This document shows positions 41,686 to 50,981 of a stretch of 64,000 nucleotides of DNA, piece by piece. Positions within the stretch are counted from its first letter, which is position 1; every line of letters starts with the position of its first letter. This DNA comes from Acetobacteraceae bacterium H6797. GTDB taxonomy: Bacteria > Pseudomonadota > Alphaproteobacteria > Acetobacterales > Acetobacteraceae. The stretch is taken from positions 330,064 to 394,063 of the forward strand of contig JADFCQ010000007.1 of the NCBI GenBank assembly GCA_015223225.1, written 5' to 3'. The notes under the pieces are model-generated. The model had not been told where the DNA came from and ran no database searches. It saw only the letters and a program-made list of their open reading frames with translations. The translations under genes and the position numbers were made by a program.

Positions 41686-42345
41686 ATGATGAAGATCTAT
41701 GACTGGCCTACCGGCCCCTATCCCGCGCGCGTCCGCATCGCCCTGGCCGAAAAGGGCATGCGGGCGGCGGTGCGCTTCGTGTCGGTCGATCTCTGGAAAG
41801 GGGAGCATAAGAAGCCGGAATTCCTCGCCAAAAACTATTCCGGCACCCTCCCGGTGCTGGAACTGGAGGACGGCACTTTCATCGGCGAATGCACCGCCAT
41901 CACCGAATATCTCGATGCGCTCGACGGCGCGCCGACCCTCACCGGCCGCACGGCGCGGGAGAAGGGCGTGATCCACATGATGAGCAAGCGGGCCGAGCTG
42001 GAAGTGCTGGATGCCGTCAGCGTCTATTTCCATCACGCCACGCCCGGCCTCGGCCCGGATGTCGAGCTTTACCAGAATCCCGAATGGGGGTTCCGCCAGC
42101 GGGACAAGGCGCTGCGGGGGATGCACTACTTCAATAGCATCCTGGAAAAGCGGCCCTTCATCGCGACGGATGCCTTCTCCATGGCCGATATCAGCCTCAT
42201 CGGCGGGTTGATTTTCGCCGATCTGGTGAAGCTGCCCATCCCGGAGGAATGCACGGCGCTGCGGGACTGGTGGGCGCGCATGCAGGAGCGGCCGAGCGTG
42301 AAGCATCGCGTGGCTTTCTCCGAACCGGCGCTGGCCACCCCCTGA
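41686..42345 (+). CDS. Glutathione S-transferase-like protein
   Basis: A 219-residue product (two adjacent ATGs at 41686 and 41689). N-terminal thioredoxin-like domain: KIYDWPTGPYPARVRIALAE, then SGTLPVLELEDGTFIGECTA with the cis-proline and the E-x-x-A-I-T glutathione contacts. The helical C-terminal domain includes FIATDAFSMADISLIGGLIF with the conserved aspartate. Probably conjugates or reduces electrophiles. Expression is likely controlled by the divergent TetR protein. Confidence 0.9.
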   Translation: MMKIYDWPTGPYPARVRIALAEKGMRAAVRFVSVDLWKGEHKKPEFLAKNYSGTLPVLELEDGTFIGECTAITEYLDALDGAPTLTGRTAREKGVIHMMSKRAELEVLDAVSVYFHHATPGLGPDVELYQNPEWGFRQRDKALRGMHYFNSILEKRPFIATDAFSMADISLIGGLIFADLVKLPIPEECTALRDWWARMQERPSVKHRVAFSEPALATP

Positions 42346-42426
42346 ACGTGGACCTCGCAGCCGCCATCGGCTAGCACTGCAAGCCTGCCCGCCGCTTTGC
42401 GGGCCGGTTTCGGAGGCTAGGGGCGG

Positions 42427-43812
42427 ATGAGCGCGGCACGTCGGTTTTTCGGTACGGATGGTATTCGCGGCGTGGCCAACAAGGCGCCTATGGACGCGGC
42501 CACGGCCTTGCGCCTCGGCCAGGCCGCCGGGCGTTACTTCAACCGCGGCACCCATCGCCACCGGGTGGTCATCGGCAAGGATACGCGCCTCTCGGGCTAT
42601 ATGCTGGAGCCCGCGCTGACCGCCGGCTTCATCGGCGCTGGCATGGATGTGGTGATCGTCGGGCCCATGCCCACACCCGCCATCGCCATGCTCACCCGCA
42701 GCCTGCGCGCGGATCTGGGCGTGATGATCTCGGCCAGCCACAACCCTTATGAGGATAACGGCATCAAGCTCTTCGGCCCGGATGGGCTGAAGCTCTCCGA
42801 TGCGCAGGAATCCGAGATCGAGGCGCTCATGATGGGCGATCTCGCCGCCGCCCTCGTCGGCCCCGCCCGGCTCGGCCGCGCGAGCCGGCTGGAGGATGCG
42901 CCGGGCCGCTATATCGAACATGCCAAGGCGAGCTTCCCGCGCGGCCTCACGCTCGAGGGCCTGCGCATCATCGTCGATTGCGCCAATGGCGCGGCCTATC
43001 GCGCGGCACCGACCGTGCTGTGGGAACTGGGCGCCGAGGTGATCTCGGTGGGCGTGACGCCCGATGGGTTCAACATCAACAAGGATTGCGGCTCCACCGC
43101 CCCCGGCCGTCTGGCCGAGATGGTACGCGAGCGCCGGGCCGATCTGGGCATCGCGCTGGATGGCGATGCCGACCGCCTCGTCCTGGCCGATGAGAAGGGC
43201 CAGATCATCGATGGCGACCAGATTCTGGCCCTGATCGGCCAGAACTGGCACCGCGCCGGCCGGCTCAAGGGCGATGGCGTGGTGGCGACCGTCATGTCCA
43301 ATCTCGGGCTCGAGCGTTTCTTCGAGAAGCAGAAGCTCGCGCTCCACCGCACGAAGGTCGGCGATCGCTATGTCGGCGAGCGGATGCGCGAGAATGGCTG
43401 CAACGTCGGTGGCGAACAGTCGGGCCACATGATCCTCACGGATTTCGGCACGACCGGCGACGGGCTGGTGGCGGCGCTGCAGGTGCTCGCGGCCCTGGTG
43501 GAGGAGGAGCGCCCGGCCAGCGAGGTCTGCCACCGCTTCGACCCGCTGCCGCAGAAGCTCGTCAATGTCCGCTACCAGGGGCGTTCGCCCCTGGCCGATG
43601 CCCAGGTGAAGGAGGCGATCGAGGCGGCCGAGAAGAAGCTCGGCGGTGGCGGCCGCGTGCTGATCCGCCCCAGCGGCACCGAGCCCGTCATCCGCGTCAT
43701 GGCCGAGGCCGAGAGCGAGGCGCAGGTGGATGAGACGGTCGATGGCCTGGCCGAACTGATCCGCGCCCGTGCGGCCGCCCTCAGCGCCAGCCGGAAGGAG
43801 GATGCCGCATGA
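42427..43812 (+). CDS. glmM: Phosphoglucosamine mutase
   Basis: A 461-residue enzyme converting glucosamine-6-P to glucosamine-1-P for UDP-GlcNAc, hence peptidoglycan and LPS. All motifs present: RRFFGTDGIRGVAN at the start, active-site serine in MISASHNPYEDNG, metal loop ALDGDADRLVLAD, sugar loop VGGEQSGHMIL and phosphate loop RPSGTEPVIRVMAE. The length is usual. The stop overlaps the thiD start by four bases. Confidence 0.97.
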   Translation: MSAARRFFGTDGIRGVANKAPMDAATALRLGQAAGRYFNRGTHRHRVVIGKDTRLSGYMLEPALTAGFIGAGMDVVIVGPMPTPAIAMLTRSLRADLGVMISASHNPYEDNGIKLFGPDGLKLSDAQESEIEALMMGDLAAALVGPARLGRASRLEDAPGRYIEHAKASFPRGLTLEGLRIIVDCANGAAYRAAPTVLWELGAEVISVGVTPDGFNINKDCGSTAPGRLAEMVRERRADLGIALDGDADRLVLADEKGQIIDGDQILALIGQNWHRAGRLKGDGVVATVMSNLGLERFFEKQKLALHRTKVGDRYVGERMRENGCNVGGEQSGHMILTDFGTTGDGLVAALQVLAALVEEERPASEVCHRFDPLPQKLVNVRYQGRSPLADAQVKEAIEAAEKKLGGGGRVLIRPSGTEPVIRVMAEAESEAQVDETVDGLAELIRARAAALSASRKEDAA

Positions 43813-44624
43813 AGGGCCGCGTCCTCATCTGCGCCGGCTCGGATTCCGGCGGCGGCGCGGGCATCCAGGCCGATATCAAGGCCGTCACCGCGCTCGACGG
43901 CTTCGCCATGACGGCGATCACCGCGCTGACCGCCCAGAATACCCATGGCGTGCAGGACGTGATGGGCGTGCCGGTGGATTTCGTGAAGCTCCAGATCTCG
44001 ATGGTGCTGACGGATCTGGGCGCGGACGCGATCAAGACGGGCATGCTCGCCGATGTCGCCACCATCAACGCCGTCTTCGACGCCCTGGCCGAGCATGGCG
44101 CCGGCATTCCGGTGGTGGTGGACCCGGTGATGATCGCCAAGGGCGGCCATCCGCTCCTGGCGCAGGAGGCGGTGGAGACGCTGCGCCGCCGCGCCATGCC
44201 GGTCGCCGCCCTGCTCACCCCCAATATCCCGGAGGCCGAGGCCATGACGGGGCGGACCATCCTCGATCTCGAAGGTATGCGCGCGGCGGGGCGGAAGCTC
44301 GTGGCCGAGGGCGCCCAGGCCGTGATGGTCAAGGGCGGGCATCTCGACGGGCCGGTGGTGCATGACCTGCTGGTGACGGCCGATGGAGAAGAGGTCTTCG
44401 AAGGCAGCCGCATCGACTCGCGCCATACCCACGGCACGGGCTGCACCCTGGCCAGCGCCATCGCGGCCGGGCTTGCGCAGGGCAGGGGGCTGCCGGAATC
44501 CGTCCGTCGCGGCCGCGCCTATCTGCGCCTCGCCATGCTGGCCGCGCCCGGCTATGGCGGCGGCCACGGCCCGCTGAACCATGCCGTGACGCTGGATCAG
44601 GCGATCCTCGACAGCCTGGGCTGA
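43809..44624 (+). CDS. thiD: Hydroxymethylpyrimidine/phosphomethylpyrimidine kinase
   Basis: A 271-residue ribokinase-fold enzyme for thiamine synthesis and salvage. ICAGSDSGGGAGIQADIKAV is the N-terminal signature, AITALTAQNTHGVQ follows, and DSRHTHGTGCTLASAIAAGL holds the catalytic cysteine/anion hole region. Translationally coupled to glmM, a pairing frequent in alphaproteobacteria. Confidence 0.95.
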   Translation: MKGRVLICAGSDSGGGAGIQADIKAVTALDGFAMTAITALTAQNTHGVQDVMGVPVDFVKLQISMVLTDLGADAIKTGMLADVATINAVFDALAEHGAGIPVVVDPVMIAKGGHPLLAQEAVETLRRRAMPVAALLTPNIPEAEAMTGRTILDLEGMRAAGRKLVAEGAQAVMVKGGHLDGPVVHDLLVTADGEEVFEGSRIDSRHTHGTGCTLASAIAAGLAQGRGLPESVRRGRAYLRLAMLAAPGYGGGHGPLNHAVTLDQAILDSLG

Positions 44625-44723
44625 ACCCCGGGGGGGGCGTCTCCTGTGGCACCCTTGGCGCGCGATGGGCCTTGGCTCATCATCACCGGATCGTCAGCAG
44701 TCCGCTGGCCCGGAGCCCGCCCC

Positions 44724-45758
44724 ATGCGCCTCTTCAGCCTCGCCACCGCCTTCACCCTCGGCACCCTTGCCCTGGCGCAGAGCCCGGGCCGGGCCGAGGC
44801 CGGCACCCTCGACACGGTCCGCGCCCGCGGCCAGCTCTTCTGCGGCGTGGGCGAGAGCTTCCCCGGCTTCTTCGCCATGGACAGCCAGGGGAAATGGCAG
44901 GGGCTGGACGTCGATTTCTGCCGCGCCCTCGCCGCCGCCGTGCTGGGCGATGCGAGCAAGGTGACCTTCAAGACCGCGACCCCGGTGGCGCGCTTCACTC
45001 AGCTCCAATCCGGCGAGGTGGACCTGCTCTCCCGCTCCGTCACCTGGACGCTCTCGCGCGAGGCCTCGCTCGGCACCGTCTTCGTCGGCACGACCTTTCA
45101 GGACGGGCAGGGCTTCATGGTGAAGAAGGCGCTCGGCATCTCGCATCTGGGCGAGCTCGTGGGCGCCAGCATCTGCACCCAGACCGGCACGACGACCGAG
45201 CGCAACCTGGCCGATTATTTCCGCGCCAAGGGCATGGCCTTCACCCCCGTCGTCTTCGAAAGCGCGCCGGAAGTGGTCGCAGCCTATGAGGCTGGGCGTT
45301 GCGACGCCTATACGACCGACAAATCCACCCTCCAGTCCCGGATCATGGGCATGCGCGAGCCTTCGGCCCATGTGATCCTGCCCGAGACCATCACCGCCGC
45401 GCTGAACGGCCCGGTGGTGCAGCAGGGCGATGCGCAATGGGCCTCGATCGTGCGCTGGACGCTCAATGCGCTGATCGCCGGCGAGGCGCGGGGCATCACC
45501 TCGGCCAATGCGGCGCAGATGCGCGACAGCTCCCCCGAGCCAGAGACGCGGCGCCTGCTGGGCGTGGATGGCGGCCTGGGCAAGATGCTCGGCCTCTCGC
45601 CCGACTGGGCCTTCCAGGCCATCCGTCAAGTGGGGAATTACGCCGAGATCTATGAGCGGAACCTCGGCGAGAAGGGCCGGGTGCATATCCCGCGCGAGGG
45701 CGGGCCGAACCGCCTCTGGCGCGACGGGGGCGTGATGGTCGCGCCTTCTTTCGAATAG
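44724..45758 (+). CDS. Amino acid ABC transporter binding protein, AapJ/BztA-like
   Basis: The ATG at 44724 opens a signal peptide (MRLFSLATAFTLGTLALAQS, cleavage near AEA-GTL), giving 344 residues. LDTVRARGQLFCGVGESFPG and GLDVDFCRALAAAVLGD are the standard periplasmic amino acid-binding pattern of the AapJ branch, as are LLSRSVTWTLSREASLG and GRCDAYTTDKSTLQS. Binds general L-amino acids in that family. No permease or ATPase genes lie nearby, so it is an orphan receptor here or works with a distant transporter. Confidence 0.88.
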   Translation: MRLFSLATAFTLGTLALAQSPGRAEAGTLDTVRARGQLFCGVGESFPGFFAMDSQGKWQGLDVDFCRALAAAVLGDASKVTFKTATPVARFTQLQSGEVDLLSRSVTWTLSREASLGTVFVGTTFQDGQGFMVKKALGISHLGELVGASICTQTGTTTERNLADYFRAKGMAFTPVVFESAPEVVAAYEAGRCDAYTTDKSTLQSRIMGMREPSAHVILPETITAALNGPVVQQGDAQWASIVRWTLNALIAGEARGITSANAAQMRDSSPEPETRRLLGVDGGLGKMLGLSPDWAFQAIRQVGNYAEIYERNLGEKGRVHIPREGGPNRLWRDGGVMVAPSFE

Positions 45759-45789
45759 AGCTTTCGAATAAGCAAAACAGGAGACGCGG

Positions 45790-46647
45790 GTGGCCGGGCT
45801 TCCCTTTTATATCGTCAATGCCTTCGCCGACGCGCCTTTCGCCGGCAACCCCGCCGCCGTGGTGCCGCTCGAGCGATGGCTGCCCGATGAGGCGATGCTG
45901 GCCATGGCGGCGCAGCATAATCTCTCCGAGACGGCCTTCGTGCTGCCCCGGCCGGAAGGCGGGCTGGACCTGCGCTGGTTCACGCCGAGCGTCGAGGTAC
46001 CGCTCTGCGGCCATGCGACCCTGGCCACGGCCTTCGTCCTGGCGGAGATTCTGGGCCGCACCCCGCCCTTCGCCTTCTCCACCCGCTCCGGCACCTTGGG
46101 TGTGGCGAAGGAGGGCGATCGCTATGTGCTCGACTTTCCGGCCCAGCCGCCCAAGCCGGTGGCGCCACCGCCCGGCCTCGCCGAGGCCCTGGGGGCCGAG
46201 CCCGTCGCCGTCTTCAAGGCGCGGGACTGGCTCTGCCTCATGGACAGCGCGGCGACGGTGCGCGGCCTCAAGCCCAATCACGGCCTGATCGCCGCGCTCC
46301 CCGACGCGCCCCCGGGCGAGGTGGCGAGCCAGACGGCCCGCGTCATCGCCACCGCGGCCGGGGATGACGGCGTGCATGACAGCGTCTCGCGCTATTTCGC
46401 TGCCCGGATCGGCATTCCCGAAGACCCGGTGACGGGTGCGGCCCATACCCAGATCGTCCCCTTGTGGGCCGGGCGCCTGGGCAAGAAGGCGCTCGTCTGC
46501 CGCCAGGCCAGTGCGCGGGGCGGCACGCTCTGGTGCCGGTTAGACGGCGCGCGGGTGCGGATGGGCGGGCTCGCGCGGCTCTATGCGCAGGGGCATATTG
46601 CCCCCGATGCTTTGACCACGGATGCTTTCGCACCCGGCCTGAAGTGA
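45790..46647 (+). CDS. PhzF family isomerase-like protein
   Basis: A 285-residue product from GTG 45790 with AGGAG upstream. NAFADAPFAGNPAAVVPL is the N-terminal motif, HNLSETAFVLP carries the catalytic glutamate, VPLCGHATLATAFVL and EDPVTGAAHTQIVPLWA line the pocket between the two diaminopimelate epimerase-like halves. Outside phenazine producers these proteins act in unassigned isomerisations; no phenazine genes are nearby. Confidence 0.9.
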   Translation: MAGLPFYIVNAFADAPFAGNPAAVVPLERWLPDEAMLAMAAQHNLSETAFVLPRPEGGLDLRWFTPSVEVPLCGHATLATAFVLAEILGRTPPFAFSTRSGTLGVAKEGDRYVLDFPAQPPKPVAPPPGLAEALGAEPVAVFKARDWLCLMDSAATVRGLKPNHGLIAALPDAPPGEVASQTARVIATAAGDDGVHDSVSRYFAARIGIPEDPVTGAAHTQIVPLWAGRLGKKALVCRQASARGGTLWCRLDGARVRMGGLARLYAQGHIAPDALTTDAFAPGLK

Positions 46648-46727
46648 GGCATACCCGGCGGGTCTGACGGTTTCTCCGGGAGCGCGCGTCCGATGCGGAT
46701 TCTCTTCCATGGCGGTTGCCAGGCTTC

Positions 46728-47537
46728 ATGACCGCGCCCGCCTTTCTCGCCGCCATCGAGCGCGCCGAGGCGCAGCCCGAGGGCTTTCCCTTCACGCTCC
46801 CCATGGTCGCGGGGCTGGAGCGGCTGGCCTTCACCGCGCCCGTCACTTTCCTAGTCGGCGAGAATGGCAGCGGCAAATCCACCCTGCTGGAGGGGCTGGC
46901 CATGGGGATGCGCGCGGTCGCGGTCGGCAGCCATGACCTGGCGCGGGACCCCAGCCTCGCCGCCGCCCGCGCTTTCGCCACCGGCTTCCGTTTCGTCCGC
47001 CGCCGTCATGCCAAGGTGCGGCTCTTCCTGCGGGCCGAGGACGTCTTCGGCTTCACCCGGCGCGTGCAGGAGAGCATGGCCGGCCTCGCGGAGGATGAGG
47101 CCGACTACGCCCGCACCCTGCCCGAGGGCTATGGCCGCCGCCTGGCCATGGGCGTCATGGCGGGGCAGCGCGGAGCCCTGGCCAGCCGCTACGGCGCCGA
47201 CCCCGACGGGGCCAGCCATGGCGAGACCTTCCTCAACGTGCTGGAACAGCGCCTGCGCGTGCCGGGCCTCTATTTCCTCGACGAGCCCGAGGCGCCGCTC
47301 TCGCCCGCGCGCTGCCTGCGCCTGCTCGCCTTCCTGAGGGACAGGGCGGGGGAGGGGAGCCAATTCGTCATCGCCACCCATTCGCCCATCCTCATGGCCC
47401 TGCCGGGGGCGGAAATCCTTCGCGTCTCCGCCGAGGGGCTGGTGCCCACGCCCTGGGCCGAGACGGAGCATGTGCAGGTGATGCGCGCCGTGCTGGCCAA
47501 TCCGGCGCGGGTACTGGCGGCGATGGACCGTGGTTGA
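46728..47537 (+). CDS. AAA-type ATPase (ABC-like fold, YifB/RecF-like small)
   Basis: The ATG at 46728 gives 269 residues. Walker A is FLVGENGSGKSTLLEGL, Walker B LYFLDEPEAPLSPARCL, and FVIATHSPILMALPGAEIL carries the switch histidine. This is the compact ABC/SMC-related ATPase layout often annotated as 'AAA family ATPase'. No membrane segment and no transporter partner, so a role in DNA or stress biology is more likely than transport; the target is unknown. Confidence 0.85.
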   Translation: MTAPAFLAAIERAEAQPEGFPFTLPMVAGLERLAFTAPVTFLVGENGSGKSTLLEGLAMGMRAVAVGSHDLARDPSLAAARAFATGFRFVRRRHAKVRLFLRAEDVFGFTRRVQESMAGLAEDEADYARTLPEGYGRRLAMGVMAGQRGALASRYGADPDGASHGETFLNVLEQRLRVPGLYFLDEPEAPLSPARCLRLLAFLRDRAGEGSQFVIATHSPILMALPGAEILRVSAEGLVPTPWAETEHVQVMRAVLANPARVLAAMDRG

Positions 47538-47658
47538 GCCGCCGGATGCTGAGCCGTGGGGCGCGCGTTGCCCAGGCGCGGAAAAAACGGGGACGATACG
47601 ATAGCGGCGCCGATCTAGGGCTCGCCTCTCATCTCGCCATCGTGAGATAAGGCCATTC

Positions 47659-48717
47659 ATGTTTCCTCGTCACCCGCATGGCCGGTCACGGACGGCGCAC
47701 GGTGGCGACACCGGTGGCGGAAAGGCGAAGGCATCCCTGGCTGCCCTCCCACCCGGTACCGGTATCCGACGCCGGGGCTTTCTCGCCCTGCCGGCCCTGC
47801 TCACCGCTGCCTTGGCGCCGCCCTGGCCCGAGCGGGGGATGCGCTGCATCCTACCCTTTCCCGACGGCCCGATCGGCGCCATGGCCCGGATGACGCTGGA
47901 CCGCATGGCGCGGCGCCTGCACCAGCCCATCGCCTATGAATATCGCCCCGGCGCCACGGGCACGATCGGCTCCGATTACATCGCCCGCGCCAAGCCCGAC
48001 GGCTACACCTTCGGCGTCATCGGCCAGGCCTCCCATGCCGTGCTGCCCGTGCTGCGAGACCTCCCCTATGATCCGCTGAAGGATTTCGCGCCCATCGGCG
48101 GCATCGCGAGCTTCGAGAACGTGCTGGTGGTTCCGGCGACCTCGTCGATCCGCAGCCTGGACGATCTCATCGCCAAGGCGGCCTCGCGCGAGGCGGGGCT
48201 GCTCTATGGCTCCCCCGGCATCGGCTCCGCGGTGCATCTCCTGACCGAGTTGATGAAGATCGATACCGGCATGCGGCTGAGCCATGTGCCCTATACGGGC
48301 GGCACGGCCTCGATGACCGACCTGCTGAACGGCCGGGTGGATCTGTTGCTCGTGAGCCTGCCCACGGTCGCCGACCGGCTCCGGCGCGGCCAGCTTCGGC
48401 CTTTGGCGATGGCCGCCGCCGAGCGCAGCCTGCTTCTGCCCGACGTGCCGACTTTCGCGGAACTCGGCTACCCCCGCATCCGGCTGAGCACCTGGATCGG
48501 CATGGCGGCCCCCGACGGCATACCGAAGGAGGCGCTCGATACCCTGGCCGATACCCTCAACCTCAGCCTTCAGGAGCCGGAAGTGGCGGGCCGCTTCGCC
48601 AGCCTGGGCGCGACGCCCCTGATCGACACGCCGGACCTTTTCATCAACCGGATTGCCTCCGATATGGCCTGGCTGCGCGAATTCCTGCCGCGCATGGGAA
48701 TCACCGGTCAGCAATGA
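47659..48717 (+). CDS. Bug/TctC-type periplasmic binding protein
   Basis: A 352-residue product. After a polar leader, RRRGFLALPALLTAALA is the signal region. The Bug family features are MRCILPFPDGPIGAMARMTL, YEYRPGATGTIGSDYIARAK, PDGYTFGVIGQAS, SHVPYTGGTASMTDLLNGRV and LLLPDVPTFAELGYP. These receptors bind carboxylic acids; large numbers of orphan copies are typical of beta- and Acetobacteraceae genomes. No TctAB partner lies nearby. The true start may be internal to the 45-residue N-terminal extension. Confidence 0.88.
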   Translation: MFPRHPHGRSRTAHGGDTGGGKAKASLAALPPGTGIRRRGFLALPALLTAALAPPWPERGMRCILPFPDGPIGAMARMTLDRMARRLHQPIAYEYRPGATGTIGSDYIARAKPDGYTFGVIGQASHAVLPVLRDLPYDPLKDFAPIGGIASFENVLVVPATSSIRSLDDLIAKAASREAGLLYGSPGIGSAVHLLTELMKIDTGMRLSHVPYTGGTASMTDLLNGRVDLLLVSLPTVADRLRRGQLRPLAMAAAERSLLLPDVPTFAELGYPRIRLSTWIGMAAPDGIPKEALDTLADTLNLSLQEPEVAGRFASLGATPLIDTPDLFINRIASDMAWLREFLPRMGITGQQ

Positions 48718-48774
48718 CCAAATAACGGGCATAATCCCATTGTGCGGCGCAACATGCTCTGTCATTGATTTGCC

Positions 48775-50004
48775 ATGTCCAGCGTCATCGCAGAGTCCCG
48801 TTCCGGCAGCGTCGCGCGCCGCCGCGGTTCCACCAGGCTGCTTCTGGTGCTCTCCACCCTGATGGCCTTCGGGGCCATCTCGACGGATATGTACCTGCCG
48901 GCCCTACCGGCGATGACGAGCGACCTCGCGGCTTCGACCGCGCGCATCCAGCAGAGCCTCTCGCTCTTCCTGGTCGGCTTCTCCCTGGCTCAGCTCATCT
49001 GGGGGCCGCTGGGGGACCAGTTCGGGCGGCGCCTGCCGGTCATGGCCGGGGTGGGGCTCTTCCTCGTGGGCTCCATCGGCTGCGCCCTGGCGGGTTCGGC
49101 GGAACAGCTGCTCTTCTGGCGCGTCGTGCAGGCCGTGGGCGCCTGCGCCGGCCCCGTGCTCGCCCGCGCCATGGTGCGCGACCTCTATGCGCGGGATCGG
49201 GCGGCGCAGATGCTCTCCATGCTCATGCTGGTCATGGGCGTGGCGCCGCTGATCGCCCCGGTGCTGGGCGGGCAGGTGCTGGAGCTCTGGTCCTGGCGCG
49301 GGATTTTCTGGGTGCAACTCGGCTTCGGCCTGCTGGCCCTGCTCGGCACCCTGAGCGTGCGCGAGACGCTGAAGCCCGAGATGCGCTCGAGCCATGGCGT
49401 GGCCGACATGGCCACCGGCTATGCCGAACTGATCATCAACCGGCGCTTCCTGGGCTATGCGCTGACCGGCGGCTTCTTCTACGGCGGGATCTACACCTAT
49501 CTGGCCGGCTCGCCCTTCGCCTATATCGACTATCATCACATGCCGGCGACGGCCTATGGCCTGCTCTTCGCGGTGAATATCACCGGCATGATGTCGGCCA
49601 ATCTGATCAACAGCCGCCTCGTGCCGCGCTTCGGGCTCGACCGCATGTTCCGCGCCGGGCTGCTGGGGGCCGCGCTCTCGGGGCTGGCGCTGGCGGTGAA
49701 CGCGAAATTCGGGCTTTTCGGCGTGGCGGGCCTCGCGGTGCCGCTGTTCTTCTACATCTCGATGCTGGGCCTCGTGGTGGCCAATTCGGTGGCGGGCGCC
49801 ATGGCGGCCTTCCCGCATAAGGCGGGCACGGCCTCGGCCCTGCTGGGCACGGTGCATTACGGGCTCGGCGCGTTGATCAGCGCCTGCCTCGGCCTGGTGG
49901 ATGACGGCACGCCCTTCGCCATGGGCGCAGTGGTGGGCGGCTCGGCCATGACGGCGCTGCTGCTGGGGCTGTGGCTGCATCGGGCGCGTTCCGCGGCGGC
50001 CTGA
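48775..50004 (+). CDS. MFS exporter, Bcr/CflA type
   Basis: A 409-residue inner-membrane protein with twelve hydrophobic helices. AISTDMYLPALPAMTSDLAA near residue 33 and PLGDQFGRRLPVMAGVGL (the A-loop between helices 2 and 3) mark the Bcr/CflA drug exporter group; ARAMVRDLYARDRAAQML and APVLGGQVLELWSWRGIFW are further signatures. Likely exports a small drug or metabolite by proton antiport; the substrate is unknown. Confidence 0.92.
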   Translation: MSSVIAESRSGSVARRRGSTRLLLVLSTLMAFGAISTDMYLPALPAMTSDLAASTARIQQSLSLFLVGFSLAQLIWGPLGDQFGRRLPVMAGVGLFLVGSIGCALAGSAEQLLFWRVVQAVGACAGPVLARAMVRDLYARDRAAQMLSMLMLVMGVAPLIAPVLGGQVLELWSWRGIFWVQLGFGLLALLGTLSVRETLKPEMRSSHGVADMATGYAELIINRRFLGYALTGGFFYGGIYTYLAGSPFAYIDYHHMPATAYGLLFAVNITGMMSANLINSRLVPRFGLDRMFRAGLLGAALSGLALAVNAKFGLFGVAGLAVPLFFYISMLGLVVANSVAGAMAAFPHKAGTASALLGTVHYGLGALISACLGLVDDGTPFAMGAVVGGSAMTALLLGLWLHRARSAAA

Positions 50005-50153
50005 TCCTCTCGCCGGTCCCGAGCCTTAGGCGGGGCGGGCTTAGCTTAGGGAGCCCACCGGCGGCTCTCGCCCCGATTGCGGCCTTCGCCGCGCTAGGGC
50101 CGATGTCGGGCTGCCGCGCGATCACCAGGCAGGTAACCTGCAGCGCCGCCCCG

Positions 50154-50855
50154 TCAGCCGCGTTCGGCGGCCAGCATATAGTTCACGCCCATGTCCCGCC
50201 CCGTGCGCCACCCGCTCAGCCCGCGCAGGAGGCCTGTCACGGCCACGACGCGCAGCCCGGCGAGGCGGCATTCGGCCCCGAGTTCCGAGGGGGTGACGAA
50301 CATCTTCCAGTCATGCGTGCCCACGGGCAGCATCCGCAGCAGATATTCCGCCCCGAGCTTCGCCAGCGCCCAGGAGCGGGGCGTGCGGTTGAGCGTCGAG
50401 AGGAAGACGAGGCCGCCGGGCTTCACCAGATCAGACAGCTGGTCGATGAAGAGCTGCCGGTCGGCCACATGCTCCACCACCTCGAGCGAGAGCACGGCAT
50501 CGAATCTCTCTCCCTCGGCAATGAGCGCCTCGGCGGTCATGTGGCGATAGTCCACGGCAACGCCTTCCGCCGCCGCATGGGCACGCGCGGCGGCGACGGC
50601 CTCGGGGGCGGCGTCGATGGCCGTCACCGTCGCGCCTCGCCGGGCGAGGGCCTCGGCGGCCAGGCCCGCGCCGCAGCCGACATCGAGCAGGTGCAGCCCC
50701 GCGAGGCTGCCGTGCCGCCCCTCGAGCCGCGCCACGATCCAGTCGATCCGGGCCGGGTTCATCGCATGCAGCGGCGCCATGGGCCCTTTCGGGTCCCACC
50801 AGCGGTCCGCCAGGGCATCGAATTTGCGGACTTCGTCGCTCAGAACCGTGCTCAT
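50154..50855 (-). CDS. ubiG: Ubiquinone biosynthesis O-methyltransferase
   Basis: A 233-residue S-adenosylmethionine methyltransferase acting twice in ubiquinone synthesis. VRKFDALADRWWDPKGPMAP and LHAMNPARIDWI are the typical UbiG opening; the AdoMet site is LHLLDVGCGAGLAAEALARR, followed by AVLSLEVVEHVAD and VFLSTLNRTPRSWALAKLGA. Divergent from lysC, an order usual in alphaproteobacteria. Confidence 0.96.
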   Translation of the reverse strand: MSTVLSDEVRKFDALADRWWDPKGPMAPLHAMNPARIDWIVARLEGRHGSLAGLHLLDVGCGAGLAAEALARRGATVTAIDAAPEAVAAARAHAAAEGVAVDYRHMTAEALIAEGERFDAVLSLEVVEHVADRQLFIDQLSDLVKPGGLVFLSTLNRTPRSWALAKLGAEYLLRMLPVGTHDWKMFVTPSELGAECRLAGLRVVAVTGLLRGLSGWRTGRDMGVNYMLAAERG

Positions 50856-50981
50856 GCTATGGCACCCCTTCTTCCGGCGCTGTTGCCGTCAGCGCCGTGC
50901 GCCGTTATGTGTCCCGCCCCGCCCTTCGGTGCAAGCCGGGGGAGGACCACCCTTCTTTGCCAATACGGATCCGACTCTCGC